From NCBI RefSeq assembly GCF_031082405.1, contig NZ_JAVHJU010000051.1:62001-126000 (forward strand): a stretch of 64,000 nt of DNA, read 5' to 3'. The position numbers and the translations under genes are program-made. Each line of letters begins with the position of its first letter. Positions within the stretch are counted from its first letter, which is position 1. The DNA is from Amycolatopsis sp. A133 (GTDB lineage Bacteria; Actinomycetota; Actinomycetes; Mycobacteriales; Pseudonocardiaceae). Below, piece by piece: positions 25,434 to 33,660 of this stretch. Below the pieces are notes generated by a model, which did not search any database, was not told the origin of the DNA, and saw only the letters and a program-made list of their open reading frames with translations.

Positions 25434-26335
25434 TGGTCTTGGTGCCCTTCGGCGGGATCGTCGAGGAGTTCGGTGAGGTCTTTGGCGGCCGCGGTGTCCA
25501 GCAGCCCGGCAGCCGTCGAACGCGCCACCGTGCGCCTGGCCAGCGCGCGGTAGGCCGGCGCCACGTCCGGCGCCCGGTCCGCGAGCACCGCGAGGTGCTT
25601 GCGGACGGTGCCGAGATCGCCACGCGCGACCGGCCCGGTGAGGGCGCGGTCGCCGTGTCGCAGCACATTATCCAATGCCGCCGACAGCAGTGGTGCGACC
25701 AGGCGTTCGGACTGCTCGATCCCGGCCTGCCGCAACAGGTCCGCGCAGTCGGCGACCAGCGTCATCAGGTGATTTGCGCCGTGGGCCAACGCAGCGTGGT
25801 AGAGCGCTCGCGCGGAGTCGGGGATCCGCACCGGCTCGGCACCCATCTCGACGGCCAGCGCTTCGCCGACGTGCCACGCCGCTTCGTCGTCCTCGGCCGC
25901 CGTGACGCCGATGCTGCAGGCCGCCAGCCGCTCGAGGTCCTCCTCGCGGCCGGTGAACGTCATCACCGGGTGCAGGGCGAGCGGCAGGGCGCCGGCCTCG
26001 GCCGCGGGGGCCAGCACGTCGATGCCGTGCGCGCCGGAGGTGTGCACGACGATCTGCCCCGGCCGCAGCGACTCGGTGGCGACGAGCCCGCGGACCATCC
26101 CGGCGAGCGCGTCGTCGGGGAGGGCGAGCAGCACCAGGTCCGCCCGGCGGACGGTCTCGTCGGGCGGCAGGAGGGGCACGTCGGGCAGGAGGCGTTCGGC
26201 ACGGGCCAGCGACGAAGCGGACAGCCCCGACGCGGCGACCACGGTGTGCCCCGCCCGGGCCAGCGCGGCGCCGAGCACGCTGCCCACCCGGCCGGCGGAA
26301 ACGACGCCGACCGCGAGGCGGGCGGGCCTCATCAT
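25430..26335 (-). CDS. Rossmann-like and DUF2520 domain protein
   Basis: This 301-residue protein has an N-terminal NAD(P)-binding domain ('VGVVSAGRVGSVLGAALAR') and a helical DUF2520 domain ('ARALYHAALAHGANHLMTL') resembling the 6-phosphogluconate-dehydrogenase-like dimer domain. It corresponds to Rv3603c, which precedes panC in M. tuberculosis. An oxidoreductase role linked to pantothenate (for example ketopantoate reduction) has been suggested by context but is not established. Start at one of two adjacent ATG codons (26335 or 26332). First gene of the coupled panC-panD-coaX operon. Confidence 0.9.
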   Translation of the reverse strand: MMRPARLAVGVVSAGRVGSVLGAALARAGHTVVAASGLSASSLARAERLLPDVPLLPPDETVRRADLVLLALPDDALAGMVRGLVATESLRPGQIVVHTSGAHGIDVLAPAAEAGALPLALHPVMTFTGREEDLERLAACSIGVTAAEDDEAAWHVGEALAVEMGAEPVRIPDSARALYHAALAHGANHLMTLVADCADLLRQAGIEQSERLVAPLLSAALDNVLRHGDRALTGPVARGDLGTVRKHLAVLADRAPDVAPAYRALARRTVARSTAAGLLDTAAAKDLTELLDDPAEGHQDQ

Positions 26336-26478
26336 GGCGTGCGCCTGTGGACGCTCATGCTTGGCAGACTCCCTCTGCTCTCGTTCCAGTCCCGCTCCGG
26401 GTACCGGACGACGGCGCGAGACTAACTCGGGCAAGCGGGCGTCGTTGAGCCCGGGTGACCAGCTTCACCCGGACCGGT

Positions 26479-27645
26479 TCACCCGCGGGCGGCCTCGTCG
26501 GCGAGGCGCGTGGCCTCCGCGCGAGCGGCCTTCAAGGTGCGCAGCAGCTCCTGCTGGCGCTGCCGATCGGTGTTGTTGGTGAGCTGGTGCCGGTCGAGGA
26601 ACGCGAGCTCCGTCACGCTCGCCTGGTAGACGGCGACGGCCTTCGCGGCCTGCTTGCCGGACTGGCGTTTCGCCTGCCGGCGCCAGGCCCGGCGGCCGGG
26701 CAGGCTGGCCAACAGCTCGACCTCCGACGGCGCGATCCACCGCGCGGCGGCCATGTGCGGCAGCGCGGCGGCGATGATCCGCTGCTCCCGTTTCCGCTGC
26801 AGGACGACCAGGTAGACGACCCCGACGAACAGCGGCAGCATGATCAGGAAGTAGACGGTGAGGAACTTCGAACCGCCGAGCAGCGCGGCACTGTTCCACA
26901 GGGCGTGCAGGCAGACGGCGGCCAGGTACCCGGCCACCGGCGCGACGATCCTCAGCGCCTTGGTGGTCGTCCGCGCGGCGATGCCGATCCCGATGCCGGT
27001 GAGCACGGCGAACAGCGGGTGCGTGAACGGCGCGAGCACCCCACGCAGGAAGAACGCGGTGATGACGCCCTGGCTGTGCCCGTCACCGAAGCCGTAGTCG
27101 GCGAAGGCGCGCCCGAAGTAGTAGATGTTCTCCGTGAAGGCGAACCCGGCGGCGCTGAAGCCGGCGTAGACGACCCCGTCGACGACGCCGTCGAACTCGC
27201 TGGAGCGCCGCCAGACGATGAGGACGACGAAGAGCGCCTTCGCGGCCTCCTCGACAACGGGAGCCGAGACGAGCGCGGCGAGGGTGTTGCCGCTGCCGCT
27301 GCCGAGCAGCTCGTCCCCGACGGCCTCGGCGGTGGTGTTGATGAGCAGCGCGGTGATGGTCGCGATGCAGGCACCCCAGGCGAAGGCGAGCAGGAGGAAC
27401 TTCGCGGGTTCGGGTTCCCACCGGTCGACCCAGAGGAACCCGGCGACAACGCCGGCCACCGGCACGAGCGCGGCGAGAACGCCGATGGTGACGGCGAGGG
27501 GGCCGACCCGCGCGGTGGCGAGCCCGAACAGGAACAGGCCGCACAGGGCCACCACGATCAGCCCGAGCACCGGCAGCAGCACGGTGACCCGGCGAGGCCG
27601 CCGTCCGCGATCCAGCCCCGTCGCGGGCGAGAGGGTTCCGCTCAC
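26479..27645 (-). CDS. prsW: PrsW-type intramembrane metalloprotease
   Basis: This 388-residue membrane protein has about eight hydrophobic helices and the PrsW/CAAX-protease-like motifs: 'APVVEEAAKALFVVLIV' (EExxK), 'FAFTENIYYFGRAF' (FxxxEN), 'FTHPLFAVLTGI' and 'AVCLHALWNSAALL' with metal-binding His. The cytoplasmic tail is Arg/Lys/Ala-rich. PrsW in Bacillus cleaves an anti-sigma factor; no anti-sigma gene adjoins here, so the substrate is unknown. It follows the 30-bp repeat array. Confidence 0.9.
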   Translation of the reverse strand: MSGTLSPATGLDRGRRPRRVTVLLPVLGLIVVALCGLFLFGLATARVGPLAVTIGVLAALVPVAGVVAGFLWVDRWEPEPAKFLLLAFAWGACIATITALLINTTAEAVGDELLGSGSGNTLAALVSAPVVEEAAKALFVVLIVWRRSSEFDGVVDGVVYAGFSAAGFAFTENIYYFGRAFADYGFGDGHSQGVITAFFLRGVLAPFTHPLFAVLTGIGIGIAARTTTKALRIVAPVAGYLAAVCLHALWNSAALLGGSKFLTVYFLIMLPLFVGVVYLVVLQRKREQRIIAAALPHMAAARWIAPSEVELLASLPGRRAWRRQAKRQSGKQAAKAVAVYQASVTELAFLDRHQLTNNTDRQRQQELLRTLKAARAEATRLADEAARG

Positions 27646-27720
27646 AGCGGGTCACCCTACGCAGCGGGCGGAAAGACCGGAATGCCGCCTCAGCTCTCGC
27701 GGCCTCGCCCACGGCTAGCT

Positions 27721-28017
27721 TCAAGCGCCCCAAGGCCACATCGGGGCGCTTGAGGGCACCGAACGCCACATTGGGTGCACCCAACGCACCGAACGCCACA
27801 TTGGGTGCATCCAACGCACCCAACGCCACATTGGGTGCATCCAACGCACCCAACGCCACATTGGGTGCATCCAACGCACCCAACGCCACATTGGGGGCAT
27901 CCATCCCCAACGCCACATTGGGTGCATCCAACGCACCCAACGCCACATTGGGTGCATCCAACGCACCCAACGCCACATTGGGTGCATCCAACGCACCCAA
28001 CGCCACATTGGGGCGCT
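27721..28017. repeat. 30-bp tandem repeat array with internal inverted repeats, about 10 copies
   Basis: The unit core AACGCCACATTGGGTGCAT plus CCAACGCACCC recurs about ten times, nearly identical in the centre (27811-27900 and 27928-28017); one unit is 27 bases (27901-27927). Each unit carries TGGGTGC and GCACCCA seven bases apart, so transcripts can fold into serial hairpins. The left edge holds a separate hairpin (TCAAGCGCCCC 27721-27731 with GGGGCGCTTGA 27743-27753). Both strands are open in frame (a repeating Asn-Ala-Thr-Leu-Gly pattern), but no start or ribosome site supports a protein. It lies between prsW and the DUF6779 gene. Confidence 0.9.
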
Positions 28018-28068
28018 TGGGGCCTGGCGTACCGAGGGGTCCCGGGGAACCGGGGGGTACCGGGGTGC

Positions 28069-30372
28069 TCAGTCCTCTGCGCGTCGGCGGCGGCGGGGCG
28101 TTGAGCCCGTGCCGCCGTTGGCCGCCAGTAGCTCGCTCACCGAGCGGCCCGCCGCGTGGGAACCGCTGCCGGGCGCCGGCTCGGGGGCTGCTCGGTGGCC
28201 GTTGCGGGCGCCGTTGTGGCCGTTGCCGTTCTGCTGCTGCTCCACGTCCGCCGGGTCGACCGGGGTCATGTTGCGGCGGGACAGCGAGGCGCGCTCGGCG
28301 ACCATGCCCTCCCAGGCCGGCGGCTCGCCGTCCGGGCGACGGCGGCGGCCGCTACCCGGCGGCTCCGGTGCCGGCACGGGGGGCATCTGCTGCGACTCGT
28401 CCGGCTTGCGGCGACGACCGCCGGACCGGCCCTGGAAGTTGCGGACCGACTCCGGCAACGTCGGGTTCACCATCGGCGCTTCGGCCTGGGCGGCAGCCTC
28501 CGCGGGCGCGCGGTGCGAACCACCGTGCCGGGACGGCGGCTCCTCCAGGATCGGCGACATGTCGGCCCGCGAGAACTGCTCCAGCCGCGACGGGCGGCGG
28601 CCGTCGGCGGCCGGGACCGGCGTGGTCGGCGGCACCACCGGCGGCAGGTCGGTGCGCGACGGCTGCCGCGGCGCCGGGTTCTTGCTCGGCACCGGCGTCG
28701 TCGGCGGGGCGACCGGCGGGATGTTGGTGCGGGACCCCGCGGCGTCCCGCGGCATCGGCGGCGGGACCGGCTTCGGCTCGGGCGGCTTCGGCCGGTTCGG
28801 CCGCTGGCGATCGGCGAAGTCGTCGCGGTTCTGGAAAGCCGCGCTCAGGTCCTTGACCGGCCGGATGTCCGAACGCGACATCTCGGACGGGTTCGGCGGC
28901 GGCACGTTGGCCGCCGGACGGCCCGGCACCGGCCGCGGCGGCTCAGGCGCCTTGCGGGGATCGGGGCGCACGCCGTTCGGCTGGCCGCCGACGCGGGGAA
29001 GGTCCGAACGGGACATCTCCACGCGAGGAATATCGGGCCGCGACATCTCCACCCGCGGAATGTCCGAACGCGACATCTCCACCCGGGGGATGTCCGGCCG
29101 CGACATCTCCACCCGCGGAATGTCGGACCGCGACATCTCGACGCGCGGGATGTCCGGACGCGACACCTCGGCCGGCGGGACGTCCGCACGCGGCGCTGCC
29201 ACCCGGGGGAGGTCCGGCCGCGACATCTCCACGCGAGGAATATCCGGCCGCGACATCTCGACCCGCGGGATGTCCGGCCGCGACATCTCCACCCGCGGAA
29301 TGTCCGAACGCGACATCTCCGCCCGGCGCGCGGGCGGCGGCTCGGGACGGCGGATCTCCGTCTGCGGCTCCTGCGGGCGGCGGATCTCGGTCTTCGGCTC
29401 CGCCGGACGCCGGATCTCGGTCTTCGGGTCGGGCCGCGGCACGTCCCGGCGCGTCGGCTCGGCCGCGGCCTCCGGACGGCGCTCGGGCTGCTTCGCCACT
29501 TCTTCCTGCTTCGGCAGCCGCATCGGCTGGGATTCGGCCTGGCGGCGCGCCGCCTCGGCGCGCAGCTCGGCGGCCTTCAGCTCACGCTGGGCGGCGTTCA
29601 GCGCCGGGTCGACCGGCGGCACCGGCGGACGGCGCTCGCTCAGCGGCTTCGGCCGGGCCATCTGCTGGGTGCTCTGCACGGAGACGTTCGCCGGGACCTT
29701 GGGGGCCGGCTTGCCGCCGAAGCCCTTGCCCTTGCCGAGGCCCTTGCCGTTCGCGGGCTTCCCGCCCGAGGCCTTGCGGCGGCGCTCGTCGAGGACGCGG
29801 TCGATCAGCTCGGTCGGCCGCTCGCCGCCCTCGACCACCGGCTTCTTCCCGGCCATCAGCTGGGCGGGCTTCTTCTTCGGCGCGCCGTCGGGAATCATGC
29901 GGTTCTCGTCGGACAGCTTGCGCATCCGGGTCGCCTGCGCGGTCAGCGCGACGCGCTCGAGCAGCACCTCGCCGCCGAACAGCGACTGGAGGCTGTCGCG
30001 CAGCGCGGACACCTCGGCGCGCAGCGCCTCCAGTTCCTCGCGGCCCTTGGAGTCGGCCGCGGTGCGGGTCTCCGCCTCCATCTCCAGCTCGTACTCGCGC
30101 CGGGCCGCGATCTCGCGTTCCAGCTCCAATTCGTACACAGCCTGCGCCTCGGCGACCGCGTCCTCGCTCTGTGCCGCGTGCTTGCGGTACTTCACGGCGA
30201 GGAAAGCGCCGATCAGGGCGGCCCAGAGGGCCGCGACGATCCCGAGCCGGAGATAGCGGAGATCGTCGCTGAGCACCAGTGCGAGGGTGGCTCCGATGGC
30301 GAGGACAAAGCCGACAACGAGCCACGGCCTGCCCAGTAGGCGGCCGCGCGAGTCGTCACCCACGCCGGTCAT
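28069..30372 (-). CDS. DUF6779 membrane protein with long proline-rich, decapeptide-repeat tail
   Basis: This 767-residue protein begins with two transmembrane helices (about 15-60, 'WLVVGFVLAIGATLALVL', 'LRLGIVAALWAALIGAFLA') followed by an acidic coiled coil (about 65-130, 'AVYELELEREIAARREYELE'). This is the DUF6779 head of Rv3604c-type proteins. The rest is disordered and Pro/Arg-rich, with an 11-unit 10-residue repeat (consensus EMSRPDIPRV), TEIRRP repeats and 'VPPTTPVP' repeats. Start ATG 30372 or GTG 30381. The position between DUF3180 and DUF2520 matches M. tuberculosis. Function is unknown; a cell-envelope scaffold is conceivable. Confidence 0.85.
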   Translation of the reverse strand: MTGVGDDSRGRLLGRPWLVVGFVLAIGATLALVLSDDLRYLRLGIVAALWAALIGAFLAVKYRKHAAQSEDAVAEAQAVYELELEREIAARREYELEMEAETRTAADSKGREELEALRAEVSALRDSLQSLFGGEVLLERVALTAQATRMRKLSDENRMIPDGAPKKKPAQLMAGKKPVVEGGERPTELIDRVLDERRRKASGGKPANGKGLGKGKGFGGKPAPKVPANVSVQSTQQMARPKPLSERRPPVPPVDPALNAAQRELKAAELRAEAARRQAESQPMRLPKQEEVAKQPERRPEAAAEPTRRDVPRPDPKTEIRRPAEPKTEIRRPQEPQTEIRRPEPPPARRAEMSRSDIPRVEMSRPDIPRVEMSRPDIPRVEMSRPDLPRVAAPRADVPPAEVSRPDIPRVEMSRSDIPRVEMSRPDIPRVEMSRSDIPRVEMSRPDIPRVEMSRSDLPRVGGQPNGVRPDPRKAPEPPRPVPGRPAANVPPPNPSEMSRSDIRPVKDLSAAFQNRDDFADRQRPNRPKPPEPKPVPPPMPRDAAGSRTNIPPVAPPTTPVPSKNPAPRQPSRTDLPPVVPPTTPVPAADGRRPSRLEQFSRADMSPILEEPPSRHGGSHRAPAEAAAQAEAPMVNPTLPESVRNFQGRSGGRRRKPDESQQMPPVPAPEPPGSGRRRRPDGEPPAWEGMVAERASLSRRNMTPVDPADVEQQQNGNGHNGARNGHRAAPEPAPGSGSHAAGRSVSELLAANGGTGSTPRRRRRAED
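28990..29319 (-). repeat. In-frame 30-bp repeat encoding eleven decapeptides
   Basis: Eleven consecutive 30-base units inside the DUF6779 gene encode variants of EMSRPDIPRV, alternating Pro and Ser at position 5. The fifth unit (AAPRADVPPA) has diverged. Low synonymous variation suggests recent expansion by slippage or recombination. Confidence 0.9.
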
Positions 30373-30441
30373 GACTGACACCGTACCTGCTCGTAATCCG
30401 AACGAGACCTACTCGGTCCAGCGAGCGGTGGGATTCCAGCG

Positions 30442-30903
30442 CTAACCGGTCGTCCCGCGGGTGCGCTCACGATCTTGGTCACGGGGCGTCCGGCAGCAGT
30501 GCTCGAGCCACAAACCCGCTGCTACCAGGGCCGCAGCGGAAACGGCGCCGACCGCCGCGGCGCGCGTGTCGAGCACCGCGGCGACGAGTTCGTCACGTCG
30601 GGGAAAAAGATAGGCGAGCGCGGCCAGCCAAGCGCCCGCCATGAACGCTCCGGCGAGTGACGAAGCTTTCGCCAGCGCCACCGATCGGGCTACCCCGATA
30701 GCGGCAACGAGACGGCCGCTCTTGATCCGCGATCGGATCGAGAACGCCAGTACGACCTCGATCACGGCCAGCACGGCGAAGGTGACGCCGGCGAGCAGCG
30801 GCAGCTGCGGCAACGAGCCGTAGGCCATCTGGAAGAGCAGGTAGCCGAGGCCCAAGCCGAGCAGCCCGGCCACCACCAGGTCACGGGGCCGGGTGAAGTG
30901 CAT
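30442..30903 (-). CDS. DUF3180 family membrane protein
   Basis: This 153-residue protein has four hydrophobic helices ('LVVAGLLGLGLGYLLFQMAY', 'LLAGVTFAVLAVIEVVLA', 'SSLAGAFMAGAWLAALAYLF', 'AVGAVSAAALVAAGLWLE') with the conserved N-terminal 'MHFTRPRDLV'. It matches the Rv3605c family found after folK in actinobacteria. Function unknown. The ATG at 30903 fits the family N-terminus. In this genome a divergently oriented MerR gene separates it from folK. Confidence 0.88.
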   Translation of the reverse strand: MHFTRPRDLVVAGLLGLGLGYLLFQMAYGSLPQLPLLAGVTFAVLAVIEVVLAFSIRSRIKSGRLVAAIGVARSVALAKASSLAGAFMAGAWLAALAYLFPRRDELVAAVLDTRAAAVGAVSAAALVAAGLWLEHCCRTPRDQDRERTRGTTG

Positions 30904-30926
30904 GCTGCAACCGTACCGTGAAAAGG

Positions 30927-30957
30927 TTGACTCTCCACCGACTGGAGACTTCATCAT
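30927..30957 (+). promoter_or_regulatory. Candidate MerR-type operator/promoter
   Basis: TTGACT (30927-30932) is followed 19 bases later by CATCAT (30952-30957). The spacer carries an imperfect dyad, GACTCTCC and GGAGACTT, separated by 7 bases. A 19-base spacer with a dyad is the hallmark of MerR-activated promoters. The -10 would overlap the annotated ATG, so either autoregulation uses a different start or this is only the binding site. Confidence 0.45.
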
Positions 30958-31900
30958 GCGTCTAGTGGGCACCACCGCAACCTTCACCATCGGCGAGCTG
31001 TCCCGGCGGACCGGCCTGCCGGTCAAGACGATCCGCTTCTACTCGGACGAAGGCCTCCTGCCGCCGACCGAGCGGACCGACGCCGGCTACCGGCTCTACG
31101 ACGCGGCGGCGATGGCCCGCCTGGAACTGGTCCGCACGCTGCGGGAGCTGGGCTTGGGCCTCGCCGACGTCGCCGCCGCCTTGAGCCAGTCGACGACCGT
31201 CGGCGAGCTGGCGGTTCGGCACGTCGAGGCGCTCGACGAGCAGATCCGGCGGCTGCGGCTGCGCCGGGCGGTGTTGCGCGCGGTGGCCAAGCGCGATTCC
31301 GAACTGGAGGAAGTGAACCTGATGAACCGTCTCGCGTCGATGTCCGACGAGGAGCGCAAGCGGCTGGTCGACGAGTTCTGGGACGAGATGGTCGCCGGAC
31401 TCGACATCGACCAGGAGTTCTACCGGCGGATGCGGTCGGGGAAGCCGGAGCTGCCGGACGATCCGTCGCCCGAGCAGCTCGAGGCCTGGATCGAGTTCGC
31501 CGAGCTGATCCAGGACCCGGACTTCCGGGCCTTGATCCGCCGCATGAGCGAAACCCAGGCCCAGCAGATCGAGGACGGCGAGTTCCAGCAGCCGGCGGAG
31601 GCCTGGCAGCAGAACTGGCCGGTCTGGGTGTCCCGTGCGGAAGCGGCCGTGGCGGCGGGCGAATCCCCCACGTCGGAGACGGGGCAAACGCTTGCGGCCG
31701 ACCTCGCGGCGGCCTCCGCCCGCCCGGATCAGGACCCGGCAGCACCGGAGTTCCGCGCGGAACTGGCCGACCGCTTCGCGACGAGCGGCGACCCGCGGGC
31801 CGAGCGCTACTGGCAGTTGCTGGCGACCATCAACGGCTGGCCCCCGGTCCCGACGGCCCAGCCGGCGGTGCGCTTCATGATCGACGCGCTGCGCGGCTGA
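30956..31900 (+). CDS. MerR family transcriptional regulator with large C-terminal domain
   Basis: This 314-residue protein has a winged helix at the N-terminus ('FTIGELSRRTGLPVKTIRFY', 'PPTERTDAGYRLYDAAAM') and a coiled-coil dimer helix ('LDEQIRRLRLRRAVLRAVAK'). About 200 residues of helical, acidic sequence follow ('RLVDEFWDEMVAGLDIDQEF', 'EAWIEFAELIQDPDFRALI') that I cannot assign to a known ligand domain. The ATG at 30956 fits the fold. It is on the opposite strand to the folate and DUF3180 genes around it and interrupts an otherwise conserved order, so it was probably inserted later. Confidence 0.9.
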   Translation: MRLVGTTATFTIGELSRRTGLPVKTIRFYSDEGLLPPTERTDAGYRLYDAAAMARLELVRTLRELGLGLADVAAALSQSTTVGELAVRHVEALDEQIRRLRLRRAVLRAVAKRDSELEEVNLMNRLASMSDEERKRLVDEFWDEMVAGLDIDQEFYRRMRSGKPELPDDPSPEQLEAWIEFAELIQDPDFRALIRRMSETQAQQIEDGEFQQPAEAWQQNWPVWVSRAEAAVAAGESPTSETGQTLAADLAAASARPDQDPAAPEFRAELADRFATSGDPRAERYWQLLATINGWPPVPTAQPAVRFMIDALRG

Positions 31901-31983
31901 CCGCACAGCGACGGCAGCTCGGCGACGAACCGGGGGTGATCGGTAACGGCCACCGCCGGTTCACCGATATGCCGCCTCCCGCG

Positions 31984-32475
31984 TCAGCGCAGGCCGAAAT
32001 CCGTCCGGCGGACCGTGGCCACCTCGTCCGCGGGACGGGCCTTCAGCAGCTCGGCGATCGGGCCGTGGCCCGGCAGCACCGCGTCCGGGGCGATCTCCAC
32101 CCACGGCACCAGCACGCTCGCGCGCTCCGGCGTCCCCGGGTGCGGCAGCAGCAGCTGGGGGTCGTCGGACGTCACGCCGTCGACCGTGACCACGTCGACG
32201 TCCAGCGTGCGGGGGCCCCAGCGCAGCTCGCGGACCCGCCCCGCCGCCTGCTCGGCGGCCTGCCCGGTGCGCAGCCACGCCCAGTGGTCGCGCGCCGGGT
32301 CGTCGACGATGCACACCGCGTTGAGGAAGTCCGGCTGGTCCTCGACACCCCACGCCTCGGTCTCGTACACGCTCGACACGGCGACCAGCGCCGGCCGCAC
32401 CGCGTCCAGCGCCAGTTCCAGGAACCCCAGGCGGTCACCCAGGTTGGACCCGAGCGAAAGCACCGCACGGCTCAT
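31984..32475 (-). CDS. folK: 2-amino-4-hydroxy-6-hydroxymethyldihydropteridine pyrophosphokinase
   Basis: This 163-residue enzyme transfers pyrophosphate from ATP to hydroxymethyl-dihydropterin in folate synthesis. It shows 'LSLGSNLGDRLGFLELAL' at the N-terminus, 'ETEAWGVEDQPDFLNAV' (pterin loop) and 'RTLDVDVVTVDG' carrying the magnesium-binding Asp pair. The ATG overlaps the folB stop. Last gene of the ftsH-folE-folP-folB-folK run. Confidence 0.96.
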   Translation of the reverse strand: MSRAVLSLGSNLGDRLGFLELALDAVRPALVAVSSVYETEAWGVEDQPDFLNAVCIVDDPARDHWAWLRTGQAAEQAAGRVRELRWGPRTLDVDVVTVDGVTSDDPQLLLPHPGTPERASVLVPWVEIAPDAVLPGHGPIAELLKARPADEVATVRRTDFGLR

Positions 32476-32831
32476 CGGTCGCGCCGCACCGTGACGGCCA
32501 CGTCGTCGAACGTCAGCGGGATCGGCGCGGACGGCTTGTGCACCGTCACCTCGACCGCGTTCAGGCGCTCGTCGCGCATGACCTCGTCGGCGACCTTGCC
32601 CGCGACGCTCTCGATGAGGTCGTACGGCTCGCCCGCGACGATCCCCGCCGCCAGCTCGGCCAGCTCGCCGTAGTGCAGGGTCTTGGTCAGGTCGTCGGAC
32701 GCGGCGGCCGGCCCGAGGTCCAGCCACACCGTGATGTCGACGACGAACTCCTGGCCGTCCCGCTTCTCGTGCTCGAACACGCCGTGGCGCCCGAACACGC
32801 GCAGGCCGGTCAGCGTGATCCGGTCAGCCAT
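32472..32831 (-). CDS. folB: Dihydroneopterin aldolase
   Basis: This 119-residue enzyme converts dihydroneopterin to hydroxymethyl-dihydropterin. 'LTGLRVFGRHGVFEHEKRDG', 'YDLIESVAGKVADEVM' (catalytic Glu region) and 'VTVHKPSAPIPLTFDDVAV' (catalytic Lys) are family hallmarks. It overlaps folP upstream by 8 bases and folK downstream by 4 bases, so the folate genes are tightly coupled. Confidence 0.96.
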   Translation of the reverse strand: MADRITLTGLRVFGRHGVFEHEKRDGQEFVVDITVWLDLGPAAASDDLTKTLHYGELAELAAGIVAGEPYDLIESVAGKVADEVMRDERLNAVEVTVHKPSAPIPLTFDDVAVTVRRDR

Positions 32832-33660
32832 CGGTCCTCCAAGCGGCGGCCACCGCGACCGCGTCCAGCGACGCCCCGACCTCGTGCACGCGCACGCCCC
32901 AGGCCCCGGCCGCCGCGGCGAGCGCGGAAATCGCGGCGGTGGCGTCCTCCCGGCCGTCCGGCGGCCGCGGCGTGCCGTCCTTTTCGGACAACAGGCGGCC
33001 GAGGAACCTCTTGCGCGAGGCCCCGACGAGCACGGGGAAACCGAGGGAAAGCAGCGAATCCAGCCCGCGCAGCAACGCCCAGTCGTGCTCGGCGTTCTTG
33101 GCGAAGCCAAGCCCGGGATCCAGCACGATGGCCCGTTCGGACACCCCGGCCGCGAGCGCGGCGTCCACCCTGGACCGCAGTTCGGCGCGCACGTCCGCCA
33201 CGACGTCCGCGTACTCGGCGAGCGCCTGCATGTCTTTGCTGTGCCCGCGCCAGTGCATCAGCACCCACGGCACACCGGCCTCGGCGGCGACACGCGCCAT
33301 GTCCGGATCGGCCAGCCCGCCCGAGACGTCGTTGATCACCTTCGCCCCGGCGTCGAGGGCGGCCGCGGCGACGGCGGCGCGAGTGGTGTCGACCGACAGC
33401 TCGATGCCCTCGCCGGCGAGGGTGCGGATGACGGGCAGGACACGCCGCAGTTCGGTGCCCGTGTCCACCCGGGACGCCCCCGGCCGCGTCGACTCGCCAC
33501 CGACGTCGATCAGGTCGGCACCCCGCGCCCACATCCCGCGGGCGTGCTCCAGCGCCTGGTCGAGCCCGAGGTAGCGGCCACCGTCCGAAAAGGAATCAGG
33601 CGTCACGTTCAGCACGCCCATGACGACGCACCGGCCGGGCGCGGGGAGCCCCACGCTCAC
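32824..33660 (-). CDS. folP: Dihydropteroate synthase
   Basis: This 278-residue TIM-barrel enzyme condenses dihydropterin pyrophosphate with p-aminobenzoate and is the sulfonamide target. 'VMGVLNVTPDSFSDGGRYL' (loop 1) and 'LIDVGGESTRPGASRV' (loop 2) are intact. The GTG start overlaps the folE stop as GTGA. The C-terminus 'WGVRVHEVGASLDAV' carries the final His/Glu motif. Confidence 0.97.
   Translation of the reverse strand: MSVGLPAPGRCVVMGVLNVTPDSFSDGGRYLGLDQALEHARGMWARGADLIDVGGESTRPGASRVDTGTELRRVLPVIRTLAGEGIELSVDTTRAAVAAAALDAGAKVINDVSGGLADPDMARVAAEAGVPWVLMHWRGHSKDMQALAEYADVVADVRAELRSRVDAALAAGVSERAIVLDPGLGFAKNAEHDWALLRGLDSLLSLGFPVLVGASRKRFLGRLLSEKDGTPRPPDGREDATAAISALAAAAGAWGVRVHEVGASLDAVAVAAAWRTDG

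Noticed and set aside
27083..28008. Open frames through the 30-bp repeat array (repeating APNVALGALD on the minus strand, APNATLGASN on the plus strand)
   Set aside because: The period is a multiple of three so any frame stays open; no ribosome site, signal or conserved flank supports a protein.
27721..28017. CRISPR-like appearance of the 30-bp array
   Set aside because: Units are contiguous and near-identical, with no unique spacers and no cas genes.
28109..30339. 715- and 727-residue plus-strand frames opposite the DUF6779 gene
   Set aside because: Antisense of a repetitive coding sequence; their repeats merely mirror the decapeptide repeat.
31901..31983. Hairpin between merR and folK
   Set aside because: Arms ATCGGT/ACCGAT pair only six bases cleanly; too weak to call a terminator.
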